Below are positions 17,129 to 25,446 of a stretch of DNA of 37,355 bases, in pieces (position 1 is the first letter of the stretch; each line of letters starts with the position of its first letter). Position numbers and translations under genes: made by a program. Below the pieces are notes generated by a model. That model searched no databases and had not been told where the DNA came from. It saw only the letters and a list, made by a program, of their open reading frames with translations. Origin of the DNA: Cryomorphaceae bacterium (lineage in GTDB: Bacteria; Bacteroidota; Bacteroidia; Flavobacteriales; Crocinitomicaceae); the NCBI GenBank assembly GCA_021298235.1, contig JAJTDX010000051.1, positions 1-37,355 on the forward strand, written 5' to 3'.

Positions 17129-17923
17129 ATGAACGAATATTTCAAACATAAAGTCGTCTGGCTCACAGGGGCCTCCTCCGGTATAGGTGAAGCATTGGCT
17201 AAATCTCTTGCAAAGGCTGGAGCGCACGTGATCTTGTCTGCAAGAAATTCCGCATCTCTTGAAGGGGTTCTTCAGACATTGGAGACAGGAAATCACATGG
17301 TTCTACCATTGGATCTAGAGCATTCTGAAGATTTTCCAATCAAAGCAAGACAAGTTTTTGAGAAATTTGGCCGCATTGACATTCTGATCAATAATGGTGG
17401 CTTGAGTCAGCGCTCTACGGCAGGCGATACTCCAATGGAGGTTGATCGTCGGATAATGGAGATCAATTACTTTGGGAATATCGCATTAACCAAGGCCACT
17501 TTGCCATACATGCGACAACAGAGTAGTGGACAGATTTTGGTGATCTCGAGCATTGCAGGAAAATTTGGATTCTTTTTACGTTCAGCCTACAGTGCATCAA
17601 AACATGCCTTACATGGGTTTTATGAAAGTCTGTTGCTCGAAGAGGAAAAAAATGGCATCTTCGTAACAATCGCATGTCCAGGAAAGATCAATACCAATAT
17701 TTCATTGAACGCACTTAATTCCGAAGGAAGAGCACATGGCGTCATGGACCACAATCAAGAAACCGGCATGCCGGCAGATCAATGTGCTCATCAGCTTTTA
17801 AATGCGTTGACTCGCAAAAAGAAAGAGGTTCTTATTGGTAACAAGGAAATTCTGGCTGTTAAAATCAAAAGCTTTTTTCCCTCGTTGTTCTGGAGAATTA
17901 TTCGAAAGCAATCGGCTACTTGA
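17129..17923 (+). CDS. Short-chain dehydrogenase/reductase
   Basis: This 264-residue classical SDR oxidoreductase resembles the DHRS7-like group. The Rossmann motif TGASSGIG (13-20), NNGG (88-91) and the catalytic Ser140/141, Tyr154 and Lys158 (YSASK) are all present. The substrate is unknown. A hydrophobic, basic C-terminus (VKIKSFFPSLFWRIIRKQ) suggests membrane association. The start is clear from VVWLTGASSGIG, yet the ATG abuts the T-run of a terminator, leaving no visible room for its own promoter or leader. The last 8 bp overlap the end of the convergent PH-domain gene. Confidence 0.88.
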   Translation: MNEYFKHKVVWLTGASSGIGEALAKSLAKAGAHVILSARNSASLEGVLQTLETGNHMVLPLDLEHSEDFPIKARQVFEKFGRIDILINNGGLSQRSTAGDTPMEVDRRIMEINYFGNIALTKATLPYMRQQSSGQILVISSIAGKFGFFLRSAYSASKHALHGFYESLLLEEEKNGIFVTIACPGKINTNISLNALNSEGRAHGVMDHNQETGMPADQCAHQLLNALTRKKKEVLIGNKEILAVKIKSFFPSLFWRIIRKQSAT

Positions 17924-18356
17924 CTTCGATAGATGGATTCTTTTCAAGTAGATCTTGAATAAATTCATTTGAATTTTCCGGTGAGATGTAAATATCCCCG
18001 TTTTTCGATTCAATGACAAGGCCTTTTAGAGCAAGACCTAATTTTAATCCCACAAAGAAATTCTTGTCTTTCTGAATTCTATAGATTCCCTCGAAAGGCA
18101 TTTTTTTCCAAAAAATCAGACTACGGCAAAACAATTCATGTTCTCTAATTTCATACCTCGTTGTGTAAATGAGACCAACTAGTAGCATTACGGTCATGCT
18201 CATAACACCAATGAAAGGAAACACCTCTGAGAATTTGCCTCCTGATGTATAAAAAATCGAAATTGCTCCCGCAATATCAATACACACTACAAAGAGCATC
18301 ACCCCTTTAAAGAACCAGTCAACTCTGGAAGTGTAGATTTTGACGATCCCCGACAT
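17916..18356 (-). CDS. PH-domain membrane protein (bPH_4-like)
   Basis: The 146-residue product has two N-terminal membrane helices (about 14-32 and 45-65). A bacterial PH-like domain follows, with the pattern TRYEIREHELFCRSLIFWKK, PFEGIYRIQK, LGLALKGLVIE and IYISPENSNEFI, which fits the bPH_4 (former DUF1200) family as I remember it. The function of these proteins is unknown. The gene starts 7 bp after glyA and is probably the end of the operon DinB-NlpC-epimerase-glyA-PH. It overlaps the SDR gene tail to tail by 8 bp. Confidence 0.72.
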   Translation of the reverse strand: MSGIVKIYTSRVDWFFKGVMLFVVCIDIAGAISIFYTSGGKFSEVFPFIGVMSMTVMLLVGLIYTTRYEIREHELFCRSLIFWKKMPFEGIYRIQKDKNFFVGLKLGLALKGLVIESKNGDIYISPENSNEFIQDLLEKNPSIEVK

Positions 18357-18363
18357 CTGGGTT

Positions 18364-19638
18364 TTACCAGGTAAACAATGGGCGTTTTCCCATAAGAGCG
18401 TTCACGTCTTTTCGAACTTGATCGATCGTTGCTTCATTGCTAATATTCATTAGCACACGATCGATGAGGTCAACTACTGCGGTCATTTCGTTTTCTTTCA
18501 CGCCGCGTGAGGTTATGGCCGGAGTTCCAATACGAATTCCTGAGGTTACGAAGGGAGATTCGGTATCAAACGGAACCATGTTTTTGTTGACCGTAATATC
18601 TGCTCGGACAAGTGCGTTCTCTGCGTCTTTTCCTGTAACTCCTTTAGATCTCAGGTCAATCAGCATAGAGTGGTTTTCCGTGCCTCCTGAAATGATGTGA
18701 TACCCTTTCTTGATGAATTCAGCTGCCATTACGGAGGCATTGGTTTGAACTTGCGCCATGTATGTTGTATAACCTTCTGTCAGGGCCTCTCCAAAAGCAA
18801 CAGCCTTCGCTGCAATCACGTGTTCAAGCGGACCACCTTGTATACCAGGAAAAACAGCAGCATCAAGCAAAGCCGCCATGGATTTTAAGTTTCCGTTATT
18901 CCATTTTAGTCCAAACGGATTGTCGAAATTGTGTCTTAACATGATTACCCCGCCTCTCGGTCCACGAAGCGTTTTGTGTGTGGTGGTTGTTACGATATGG
19001 CAATGTTCCAGAGGGTCATTAAGTAGTTTGGCAGCGATAAGTCCTGCAGGGTGCGAAATATCCGCTAAAACAAGTGCGCCAATTTGATCCGCAACCTTGC
19101 GTATTCTCGCATAGTCCCAATCGCGGCTGTATGCAGAAGCACCGCAAATAATCATTTTCGGTTTTTCACGAAGTGCAACTTCTTCCAACATGTCATAATC
19201 GACGAGACCGGTTTCTTTCTGAACACCATAAAACATTGGCTTGTAAAGTTTTCCGGAGAAATTAACAGGTGAGCCGTGGGTCAGGTGGCCTCCGTGCGAT
19301 AAATCAAAGCCCAATATTTTGTCACCTGGTTGAAGACATGCAAGAAAAACTGCAGCATTGGCCTGAGCACCAGAGTGCGGTTGAACATTTGCCCAAGTTG
19401 CTCCGAAGACCTGACACAATCTGTCGATCGCGAGTTGTTCCACTTTATCCACTACTTCACAACCGCCATAATAGCGTTTTCCCGGGAGTCCTTCTGCATA
19501 TTTATTGGTCAAAACACTGCCCATCGCTTGCATAACCTGTTCGCTAACAAAATTTTCTGACGCAATTAATTCGATGCCGTGCAATTGACGTTGCTTTTCT
19601 GCCTCTATCAATTCAAAAATTTCACTATCCCTGTTCAT
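18364..19638 (-). CDS. glyA: Serine hydroxymethyltransferase
   Basis: GlyA interconverts serine and glycine with tetrahydrofolate, feeding one-carbon units to purine and thymidylate synthesis. It is a cytoplasmic PLP enzyme. The 424-residue sequence is complete: [49 protein letters not shown] and the PLP lysine in [14 protein letters not shown] (Lys222). [14 protein letters not shown] is near the C-terminus. It begins 11 bp after the epimerase gene and lies within a tight five-gene run. Confidence 0.97.
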   Translation of the reverse strand: MNRDSEIFELIEAEKQRQLHGIELIASENFVSEQVMQAMGSVLTNKYAEGLPGKRYYGGCEVVDKVEQLAIDRLCQVFGATWANVQPHSGAQANAAVFLACLQPGDKILGFDLSHGGHLTHGSPVNFSGKLYKPMFYGVQKETGLVDYDMLEEVALREKPKMIICGASAYSRDWDYARIRKVADQIGALVLADISHPAGLIAAKLLNDPLEHCHIVTTTTHKTLRGPRGGVIMLRHNFDNPFGLKWNNGNLKSMAALLDAAVFPGIQGGPLEHVIAAKAVAFGEALTEGYTTYMAQVQTNASVMAAEFIKKGYHIISGGTENHSMLIDLRSKGVTGKDAENALVRADITVNKNMVPFDTESPFVTSGIRIGTPAITSRGVKENEMTAVVDLIDRVLMNISNEATIDQVRKDVNALMGKRPLFTW

Positions 19639-19649
19639 CCGATTAATTT

Positions 19650-20570
19650 TTAAAGTTGTTTTTCTTTATGAATTTCAAGCAATCCTTCTCTCAAACTTGT
19701 GAGCGGTTTGTATCCTGTAAGCCCCATCAATTTTTCAGAGCTTCCAACACGTCTTTCAACTTCATAGTCGTAACGCTTTTTAGGAGCCTCCAGATATATG
19801 ATCTCTGATGTAGAAGCTGTTATTTCTTTGATCATGATGGCAAGGTCTTCTATACACCATTCTGCCTCATTTGCGATGTTTACAATGTGACATCCATTGA
19901 TTGACATTAATCGGATACACGCCTCTACGGTGTCGTCAACATAGGTAAAATCCCTTGTTTGTCTTCCTGTCCCAAAAACCGTTATGGCTTCATTCTCCAT
20001 GGCTTGTTCAAAAAAGCGAGGAACAACCATTCGGTTATCCTGATTCTTTCCATACACATTGAAAAACCGCAAAGAGACTACGTTTAATCCTTTCTCTTCA
20101 TGGTGAGAAGCAAGATAAATTTCATTGTATCGTTTGGCCATAGCGTATGAAGTTCTCGGGTCTACCAAAACTTCTTCGGTGAGAGAATTATCGATCGCCG
20201 AGTGGCCGTAAATACCACTTGTGGAAGCATAAAGAATCTTTTTTACATTGTTTGTAAAAGCCGCTTCAACGACATTCCTTGTACCAATTACTTCAACATC
20301 CATTGTTTCAACAGGGTTGTCAGCAACAATGTCCACACCCAGAACGGCAGCAAAGTGAAATATAAGGTCACAAGTCTTGCTTGCCAAGGTGACAACGTCT
20401 AAATTCCGCACATCTCCTTTGATGAATTCTACCTTGGAATAGGTTTCCTTGTCCAATTTATTGCCCCTCAGAAGGGAGTCAAGTATTACAACATTGTGTC
20501 CGTCCTGCACAAGACGTTTAGCCAGATTACTTCCTATAAAGCCTGCTCCACCTGTGATCAATACCCTCAT
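19650..20570 (-). CDS. NAD-dependent sugar epimerase/dehydratase (extended SDR)
   Basis: The product is a 306-residue nucleotide-sugar epimerase or dehydratase of the GalE/WbpP type. Starting at the ATG at 20570, it opens [15 protein letters not shown], with the NAD-binding GGAGFIG at 7-13. The catalytic set is Ser116-Thr117-Ser118 (ASTSGIYG) and Tyr142/Lys146 (SYAMAK). RFFNVYG and TRDFTYVDD are conserved in the family. The precise sugar is not predictable; UDP-glucuronate or UDP-glucose derivatives are common. A TTG start 39 bp upstream is open but gives an atypical extension. It sits between NlpC/P60 and glyA in the same direction, perhaps for surface polysaccharide synthesis. Confidence 0.88.
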   Translation of the reverse strand: MRVLITGGAGFIGSNLAKRLVQDGHNVVILDSLLRGNKLDKETYSKVEFIKGDVRNLDVVTLASKTCDLIFHFAAVLGVDIVADNPVETMDVEVIGTRNVVEAAFTNNVKKILYASTSGIYGHSAIDNSLTEEVLVDPRTSYAMAKRYNEIYLASHHEEKGLNVVSLRFFNVYGKNQDNRMVVPRFFEQAMENEAITVFGTGRQTRDFTYVDDTVEACIRLMSINGCHIVNIANEAEWCIEDLAIMIKEITASTSEIIYLEAPKKRYDYEVERRVGSSEKLMGLTGYKPLTSLREGLLEIHKEKQL

Positions 20571-20612
20571 GAATGTATTTTTTGCGAATATCGGTATTAT
20601 TTCAATCAATCC

Positions 20613-21368
20613 CTAAAGACGTCGAATGGAATGTAAGAAGTGTGTTCGCTGGTTTGTTTCTTCATTGAGTATTCCTTCTGAATCAAGGTGGTCAACTCGT
20701 ACACGACCTGAGGCATGAATGATCCGGTCATTTTCAAAACAAAAACCAACATGAATGATTTTCCCTGTACTCTGGTTATGAAAAAAGGCAAGGTCTCCCG
20801 CAGAGCGGTCTTCAAAATGTATCGATCGTCCACATTCTATTTGCTGAGAGGCGTCGCGGGGAAGGTTTATGTCAAAGAAACGTAGAGCGGATTGTGTTAA
20901 CCCAGAACAATCTATTCCAAATGGTGATTTTCCGCCCCACAAATAGGGCGTGTTTAGATATGTCAAAGCTGCCTCACTGACGTTTTTCCAGGTCTTAGTT
21001 TGCGGGCTGTCAACATATGAAAAAACCTCTTTCCCGATGTTAAATGCATCTGTCGGTGCCTGAGGGATAAGTGAGCCTCTGACAAGATTTTGATGCCCCC
21101 AAGGAGTCATCAAAACAAGTGATTGGTTCTCAAGGTACCCATGTCCGTCTATCCATTGGCGAAATTCTTTGTGTGTAATAGGTTTCAAGTGTTTTACATC
21201 ACAATATCCACTGTATCCGTCAAGAACAGTTTGGATCTTTGCCCATTGGCCGTTGCGTTCCACTATGGTTACCGCTTCCCCAAACAACAATTGAGTGACC
21301 ATTTCAGAGCTGTCTTTCTCCTCAGAACGTATAGGAGAAATACTGACGAAACAATAGGCATAATTCAT
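20613..21368 (-). CDS. NlpC/P60 cysteine peptidase with N-terminal SH3 domain
   Basis: This is a 251-residue peptidoglycan peptidase candidate that would cut gamma-D-Glu-diamino acid bonds in wall peptides. Residues 5-62 resemble a bacterial SH3 domain (LLFGEAVTIVERNGQWAKI). After a linker, the NlpC/P60 domain shows PYLWGGKSPFGIDCSGLTQ with catalytic Cys154, His206 in IIHVGF and His218 in RIIHASG. No signal peptide is visible, so it may act in the cytoplasm on recycled muropeptides, as some SH3-NlpC proteins do; that is inference. It overlaps the upstream DinB-like gene by 4 bp and ends 42 bp before the epimerase start. Confidence 0.9.
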   Translation of the reverse strand: MNYAYCFVSISPIRSEEKDSSEMVTQLLFGEAVTIVERNGQWAKIQTVLDGYSGYCDVKHLKPITHKEFRQWIDGHGYLENQSLVLMTPWGHQNLVRGSLIPQAPTDAFNIGKEVFSYVDSPQTKTWKNVSEAALTYLNTPYLWGGKSPFGIDCSGLTQSALRFFDINLPRDASQQIECGRSIHFEDRSAGDLAFFHNQSTGKIIHVGFCFENDRIIHASGRVRVDHLDSEGILNEETNQRTHFLHSIRRL

Positions 21369-21964
21369 TTTTCGGTTGAATTTTCAGGAAACCCCGGAGA
21401 TGAAATAAGTTTTGCGACTTGTTGGATATGTCTTTCGTTGTGATATACAACAAACATAAGTGCATCCCCCAGTCTGAATCGAATGATCTTGGAGATAGAA
21501 ATAGGAATTCTGACTTTTCTCAAATTCACATTTTCTGCTTTTTTGAGTATTTCGATCATTTCAACCTGTCCTTTTTCGAAAGTGTCCAATGCATTCTCCA
21601 AAGAAATTGATTGATTCAATGTAGGATTATACATTTTTGGAGACCGAATAGGACGTTTAATGTTCTTTAGATTGCCAAGCTTCATCGAGCTCCAGGCAGA
21701 TCTGCCCAGAGGTGAGGACATAAATCGCTCACGCGGTTCCCTGAATCGCGTGCGTTCTATTTTTAGAGCTATTGTTTTGTTGTAATAGGCGGCATATTCG
21801 TTTAAATGCGCTAGAATCTCATTCACAGACCAAGACTTCGAATCTTTTTTCCAGCTTTTTTGCGAAGGAGAAAGGTTCGTCAAACGCTCTCTGACAAATT
21901 GAATGTTCTGCTCCGTAATGGTTTTGAGCTCATTTAGCAATTCAACAGATAGGAATGATTTCAT
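21365..21964 (-). CDS. DinB-like four-helix protein
   Basis: The 199-residue product has the signature of the DinB/YfiT superfamily: LSPSQKSWKKDSKSWSVNEILAHLNEY, with a metal-binding His, and a second site VVYHNERHIQQVAKL. Members are metal-dependent thiol transferases or uncharacterised stress proteins, and the role here is unknown. It heads the operon down to glyA and the PH-domain protein. A perfect -7 box ends 4 nt before its ATG, so its mRNA may be leaderless. Confidence 0.8.
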   Translation of the reverse strand: MKSFLSVELLNELKTITEQNIQFVRERLTNLSPSQKSWKKDSKSWSVNEILAHLNEYAAYYNKTIALKIERTRFREPRERFMSSPLGRSAWSSMKLGNLKNIKRPIRSPKMYNPTLNQSISLENALDTFEKGQVEMIEILKKAENVNLRKVRIPISISKIIRFRLGDALMFVVYHNERHIQQVAKLISSPGFPENSTEK

Positions 21965-21968
21965 TTTT

Positions 21969-21976
21969 CAAAATTA
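21969..21976 (-). promoter_or_regulatory. -7 promoter box (TAATTTTG) 4 nt from the DinB-like start
   Basis: Minus-strand TAATTTTG is an exact TAnnTTTG match, with only 4 nt between it and the ATG at 21964-21962. A weak TTTA about 16 nt further upstream is the best -33 candidate. Transcription should begin at or next to the start codon. Confidence 0.5.
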
Positions 21977-22069
21977 CGGTCAAAATCACTAGTAAATGGA
22001 GTTGAAATTCATTTTTTACAGAAGATTTATCAACGCGTTTGTGCTAATATTTTCTACATTCGCCATTGT

Positions 22070-22811
22070 ATGAAATGACGATGGCATCTCATCCAAGGGA
22101 ATCCGCTCGTTAGTGGAGGTTGCCGTCAACTTCGGTGAGGTTGTGGTTGTTGCCCCGGATAAAGCGCAATCAGGGATGGGGCATGCCATTACTGTCAATC
22201 AAATACTTCGTCTCGACAAATCGGATATTTTTAAAGAAGTGGAAGCTTTTACATGCTCGGGGACACCAGTTGATTGTGTGAAGTTGAGTATTTCCGAGGT
22301 GTTGCATCGAAGGCCGGATCTGATTCTGTCAGGGATAAATCATGGAGAGAATACATCGACCAACGTGCTTTACTCCGGTACGATGTCGGCTGCTGTAGAG
22401 GGGGCAATGGAGAATATTCCTTCGATTGGATTTTCACTCAGTGATTTTAATTCGGATGCTGATTTCTCCGGTTCACAGCTTATCGCGAAGACCATCATAG
22501 AAAAAGTATTGTCAGAATCGATGCCGGAACACGTGTGTCTCAATGTAAATGTGCCTAAATTACCTTCAGCTGAGCTAAAGGGTTTCCAAATTTGCCGTCA
22601 GGCACATGCATTTTGGGAAGATCGTTTTGACAAGCGTGTGGATCAGTTTGGCAGACCTTATTTTTGGCTCACCGGGGATTTTGTCCGAAAAGATGCAGAT
22701 GAAGGAACAGATCTTCATGCACTCAAAAATGGATTTGCTAGTGTTGTTCCCACACAATTCGATATGACCGCCTATAAGGTTATGGATCAATTCAAAAACT
22801 GGAATAAATGA
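22070..22811 (+). pseudogene. surE: 5'/3'-nucleotidase SurE with a broken N-terminus
   Basis: SurE removes phosphate from nucleoside monophosphates and short polyphosphates. From 22074 the frame reads NDDGISSKGIRSLVEVAVNFGEVVVVAPDKAQSGMGHAIT and runs normally to the C-terminus, with SGINHGENTSTNVLYSGTMSAA. The metal ligands NDD, Ser of QSGMGH and Asn of GINHG are encoded. However, the codon just before NDDG is TGA in frame, and the expected N-terminal strand (about PLILVT) is missing. An ATG AAA lies at 22070-22075 in a different frame, consistent with a net loss of about 20-26 bp (size 2 mod 3). Starting at the GTG at 22113 would lose the catalytic aspartates. Assembly error is possible. A membrane ORF and lpxB follow. 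Confidence 0.82.
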
Positions 22812-23116
22812 ATTTAAGAAACTGGACTAGACATCATACCTATGGCTTGCTGATCGGAATTTTCTCTCCTTTGATATTTGCACCTTTGGTCATCTTTTTA
22901 CTTGCTTTATCCAGAGGGTTTTCCTTCGGAGAGATTTGGAATATGTTCCTGATGAGTAAACAGGCTTCGAGTAAAATAATTTCACTGGCAATCATTTCAA
23001 ATCTGATCTGGTTCTATATTTTCATCAACCGAAACAATTACGGATTGGCAATGGGGATCATCCTGGGGACTATTTGTTACCTTCCATATATTGTTTACGT
23101 CAACCTGATTATGTAA
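22808..23116 (+). CDS. Small membrane protein between surE and lpxB
   Basis: This 102-residue protein has three hydrophobic segments: about 12-35 (GLLIGIFSPLIFAPLVIFLLALS), 55-72 (IISLAIISNLIWFYIFI) and 80-100 (GLAMGIILGTICYLPYIVYV). It has no known function. It overlaps the surE stop by 4 bp, and its stop codon directly abuts the lpxB ATG, so translation is probably coupled. A small membrane ORF in this position is, from memory, common in Flavobacteriales, which suggests a role linked to lipid A synthesis or membrane homeostasis. Confidence 0.75.
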   Translation: MNLRNWTRHHTYGLLIGIFSPLIFAPLVIFLLALSRGFSFGEIWNMFLMSKQASSKIISLAIISNLIWFYIFINRNNYGLAMGIILGTICYLPYIVYVNLIM

Positions 23117-24250
23117 ATGAGCGGTTCTCTAAAGAAGCGTATTTACATGATTGCAGGTGAAGCCTCAGGCGATCTTCATGGAAGCAATCTGATAAAGGCG
23201 TTGTTGAAGGAAGATGAAAATCTGAGTATTCGCTGCTGGGGTGGTGATCTCATGCGTGATGCGGGAGGTGAAGTAGTGAAACACATCAGAGATCTCGCCT
23301 TTATGGGATTTCTGGAAGTGTTGCTGAACATCAGAACGATTCTTAAGAACATGTCTGCTTGTAAGACAGATGTTCTTGAGTTTAAGCCAGATGTTCTTGT
23401 TTTGATCGATTATCCGGGGTTCAATCTCAGGATCGCTGAGTGGGCTTATAAAAATGGGGTAAAGGTGTGTTATTATATATCGCCTCAAGTTTGGGCCTGG
23501 AAACAGTCCAGAGTGCACAAGATCAAGCGGTTTGTGGATCACATGTATGTTATCCTGCCTTTCGAAAAAGCATTTTATGAAAAGTTCAATTATTCGGTCG
23601 AATATGTAGGACATCCCTTGTTGGATGAGTTGAAGAATTTTCAGCCCTCAGAAGATTTTATTCGTAAATTGAATATTTCTTCAGACAAGCCTGTCATAGC
23701 TCTGCTTCCCGGAAGCAGGAGACAGGAAGTTTCCGTCAAATTACCAATAATGCTAGAGGCGGTGAAATCTCTTACAAATTACCGAATCATTGTGGCTGGT
23801 TCAACTGCTTTGGAGGAAGCCTTCTACCAAACACTTACAGGAAAGAATACAGAGATCTATTTTGGACATACCTACGATTTACTTTCCGTGGCTGAGGCCG
23901 CTTTAGTCACATCTGGAACAGCAACGCTTGAAACTGCTTTGTTGCGAATTCCTGAAGTGGTCTGTTACAAGGGTTCTCCAATCTCGTATCATATTGCGAG
24001 GCGACTTATTAAAATTCGCTTCATTTCATTGGTAAATTTGATCATGGACAGGGAAGTGGTTACCGAATTAATTCAAAGCGAATGCAACGCAGAACGATTG
24101 CGCGAAGAATTATTGAAAGTGTTGAAGGGCGGACCAAACCGGGAAGCTATGCTTCATGCTTATGATCAACTGCATGCAGAACTCGGGCAAGGTGGTGCAA
24201 GTGATAAAGTTGCACGGTCCTTGTTGAAAACTCTGAAGCTTTCAAATTAA
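23117..24250 (+). CDS. lpxB: Lipid-A-disaccharide synthase
   Basis: LpxB condenses UDP-2,3-diacylglucosamine with lipid X to form the lipid A disaccharide at the cytoplasmic face of the inner membrane. The 377-residue sequence is complete. It opens YMIAGEASGDLHGSNLI and continues with AFMGFLEVL, LIDYPGFNLRIAEWA, YYISPQVWAWKQSRV, YVGHPLLDE, LLPGSRRQEV and TSGTATLETAL. The ATG follows directly on the previous stop. With gmhA and the OstA-like protein, it indicates that the organism makes LPS. Confidence 0.96.
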   Translation: MSGSLKKRIYMIAGEASGDLHGSNLIKALLKEDENLSIRCWGGDLMRDAGGEVVKHIRDLAFMGFLEVLLNIRTILKNMSACKTDVLEFKPDVLVLIDYPGFNLRIAEWAYKNGVKVCYYISPQVWAWKQSRVHKIKRFVDHMYVILPFEKAFYEKFNYSVEYVGHPLLDELKNFQPSEDFIRKLNISSDKPVIALLPGSRRQEVSVKLPIMLEAVKSLTNYRIIVAGSTALEEAFYQTLTGKNTEIYFGHTYDLLSVAEAALVTSGTATLETALLRIPEVVCYKGSPISYHIARRLIKIRFISLVNLIMDREVVTELIQSECNAERLREELLKVLKGGPNREAMLHAYDQLHAELGQGGASDKVARSLLKTLKLSN

Positions 24251-24268
24251 ACTTGACTGGAAGCACTA

Positions 24269-24276
24269 TAATTTTG
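24269..24276 (+). promoter_or_regulatory. -7 promoter box (TAATTTTG) 4 nt from the SpoIID-like start
   Basis: TAATTTTG is an exact TAnnTTTG match and ends 4 nt before the GTG at 24281. This is the same box sequence and spacing as at 21969-21976. It also reads TATAAT at 24267-24272. A TTG at 24253 is too close (13 nt) for a normal -33 element. A leaderless transcript is likely if the box is used. Confidence 0.45.
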
Positions 24277-24280
24277 TGTC

Positions 24281-25441
24281 GTGAGAATCATCTTACTAGT
24301 TGTTGTATTATGTGCTGCTGTTCATGCCAACTGCCAACAGTTACGTATTGGCCTATACCGAGAGAACAATGTGCTTCGAATCCATCTGAGCTACAATGAT
24401 GGCAGCTATCGAATTTTAGGAGACACATCAGATTTTGGAGCAATCCTTCCAAATGAATTTGTAGAAATATCATTTGTTAAAAAAGGCAGTCTGATACTTC
24501 GCAAAAATAATGTTGAACTGGGAACTTTTACAAAGGTATTCCTTTTGCAAAATCAACCGGGAACCTCTCTGGTGCTTGCTCCAAAATCACCTGCTTTGAA
24601 GCAGCGCAAATACATGGATGATTTTGAGCTTACGGCAGGCACAAAAGGTCTAACATTGGTGAATCTAGTTGATATGGACCATTATCTTGGCGGGGTTGTG
24701 GAATCCGAAGGTGGTCCAGGAAAAAACATCGAGTATTACAAGGTGCAGGCAGTAATAAGTCGAACATATGCACTCAAATATCTCCAAAAACATAAAAAGG
24801 AAGGATTTGATTTATGTGACAGAACTCATTGCCAGGCTTATTTGAGTATGTTGAAGTATTCTCCGGAGATAGACTCGGCGGTTCGACAAACTCGCGATGT
24901 TATTATTCGAACAGGAAATGGAAGCCTTATCGATGCGTATTTTCATGCCAACTGTGGCGGTCAAACTTGTGAGCCACAAATGATCTGGAATGAGGAAATT
25001 CCATATCTGAACTCATTCAAAGACACGTTTTGTATATATACAAAACAGGCTACGTGGGAGAAGCGCATTCCAAAAAAGGAATGGATCGAATTTTTGGTAC
25101 TTAAATACGGATACCCAATTTATGATAGCTTGTGTGCTTCAATGGTTTGTAACTTCGATCAAAAAGAGCGAATGGCCTTTTATTTACATCCGATTTTCGG
25201 GATTCCCTTAAGAGATATTCGTGATCATTTTGATTTAAAATCTACCTTTTTCTCCTGTCATTTGGAGGGAGAGGAAGTGGTCTTGAACGGAAGAGGTTTT
25301 GGACATGGTGTTGGGATGTGTCAGGAAGGTGCGATGAAAATGGCACGATTAGGATACAATTACCAACAGATTATAAGATTCTATTTTCCGGGTGTTGTTC
25401 TGGAGAATTCGTTTGACGAACGATTGTATCGCTTAAATTAA
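24281..25441 (+). CDS. SpoIID/LytB-domain peptidoglycan-acting protein
   Basis: The 386-residue product is predicted to be exported, with a signal peptide RIILLVVVLCAAVHANCQ (an NC pair at the cleavage region could also make it a lipoprotein). The SpoIID domain shows YLGGVVESEGG, with Glu141 or Glu143 as the likely catalytic acid. KVQAVISRTYALKYLQKH, AYFHANCGGQT and GRGFGHGVGMCQEGAMKMARLGYNYQQIIRFYFPG follow. SpoIID-type enzymes are lytic transglycosylases acting on denuded glycan strands; relatives occur outside spore formers, as here. The start is GTG. The stop is 5 bp from that of the convergent L,D-transpeptidase gene, another wall enzyme. Confidence 0.88.
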   Translation: MRIILLVVVLCAAVHANCQQLRIGLYRENNVLRIHLSYNDGSYRILGDTSDFGAILPNEFVEISFVKKGSLILRKNNVELGTFTKVFLLQNQPGTSLVLAPKSPALKQRKYMDDFELTAGTKGLTLVNLVDMDHYLGGVVESEGGPGKNIEYYKVQAVISRTYALKYLQKHKKEGFDLCDRTHCQAYLSMLKYSPEIDSAVRQTRDVIIRTGNGSLIDAYFHANCGGQTCEPQMIWNEEIPYLNSFKDTFCIYTKQATWEKRIPKKEWIEFLVLKYGYPIYDSLCASMVCNFDQKERMAFYLHPIFGIPLRDIRDHFDLKSTFFSCHLEGEEVVLNGRGFGHGVGMCQEGAMKMARLGYNYQQIIRFYFPGVVLENSFDERLYRLN

Positions 25442-25446
25442 GGGGA

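Noticed and set aside
22113..22115. GTG at 22113 as the real surE start
   Set aside because: It would leave out NDDG, which holds metal ligands, although that sequence is encoded immediately upstream.
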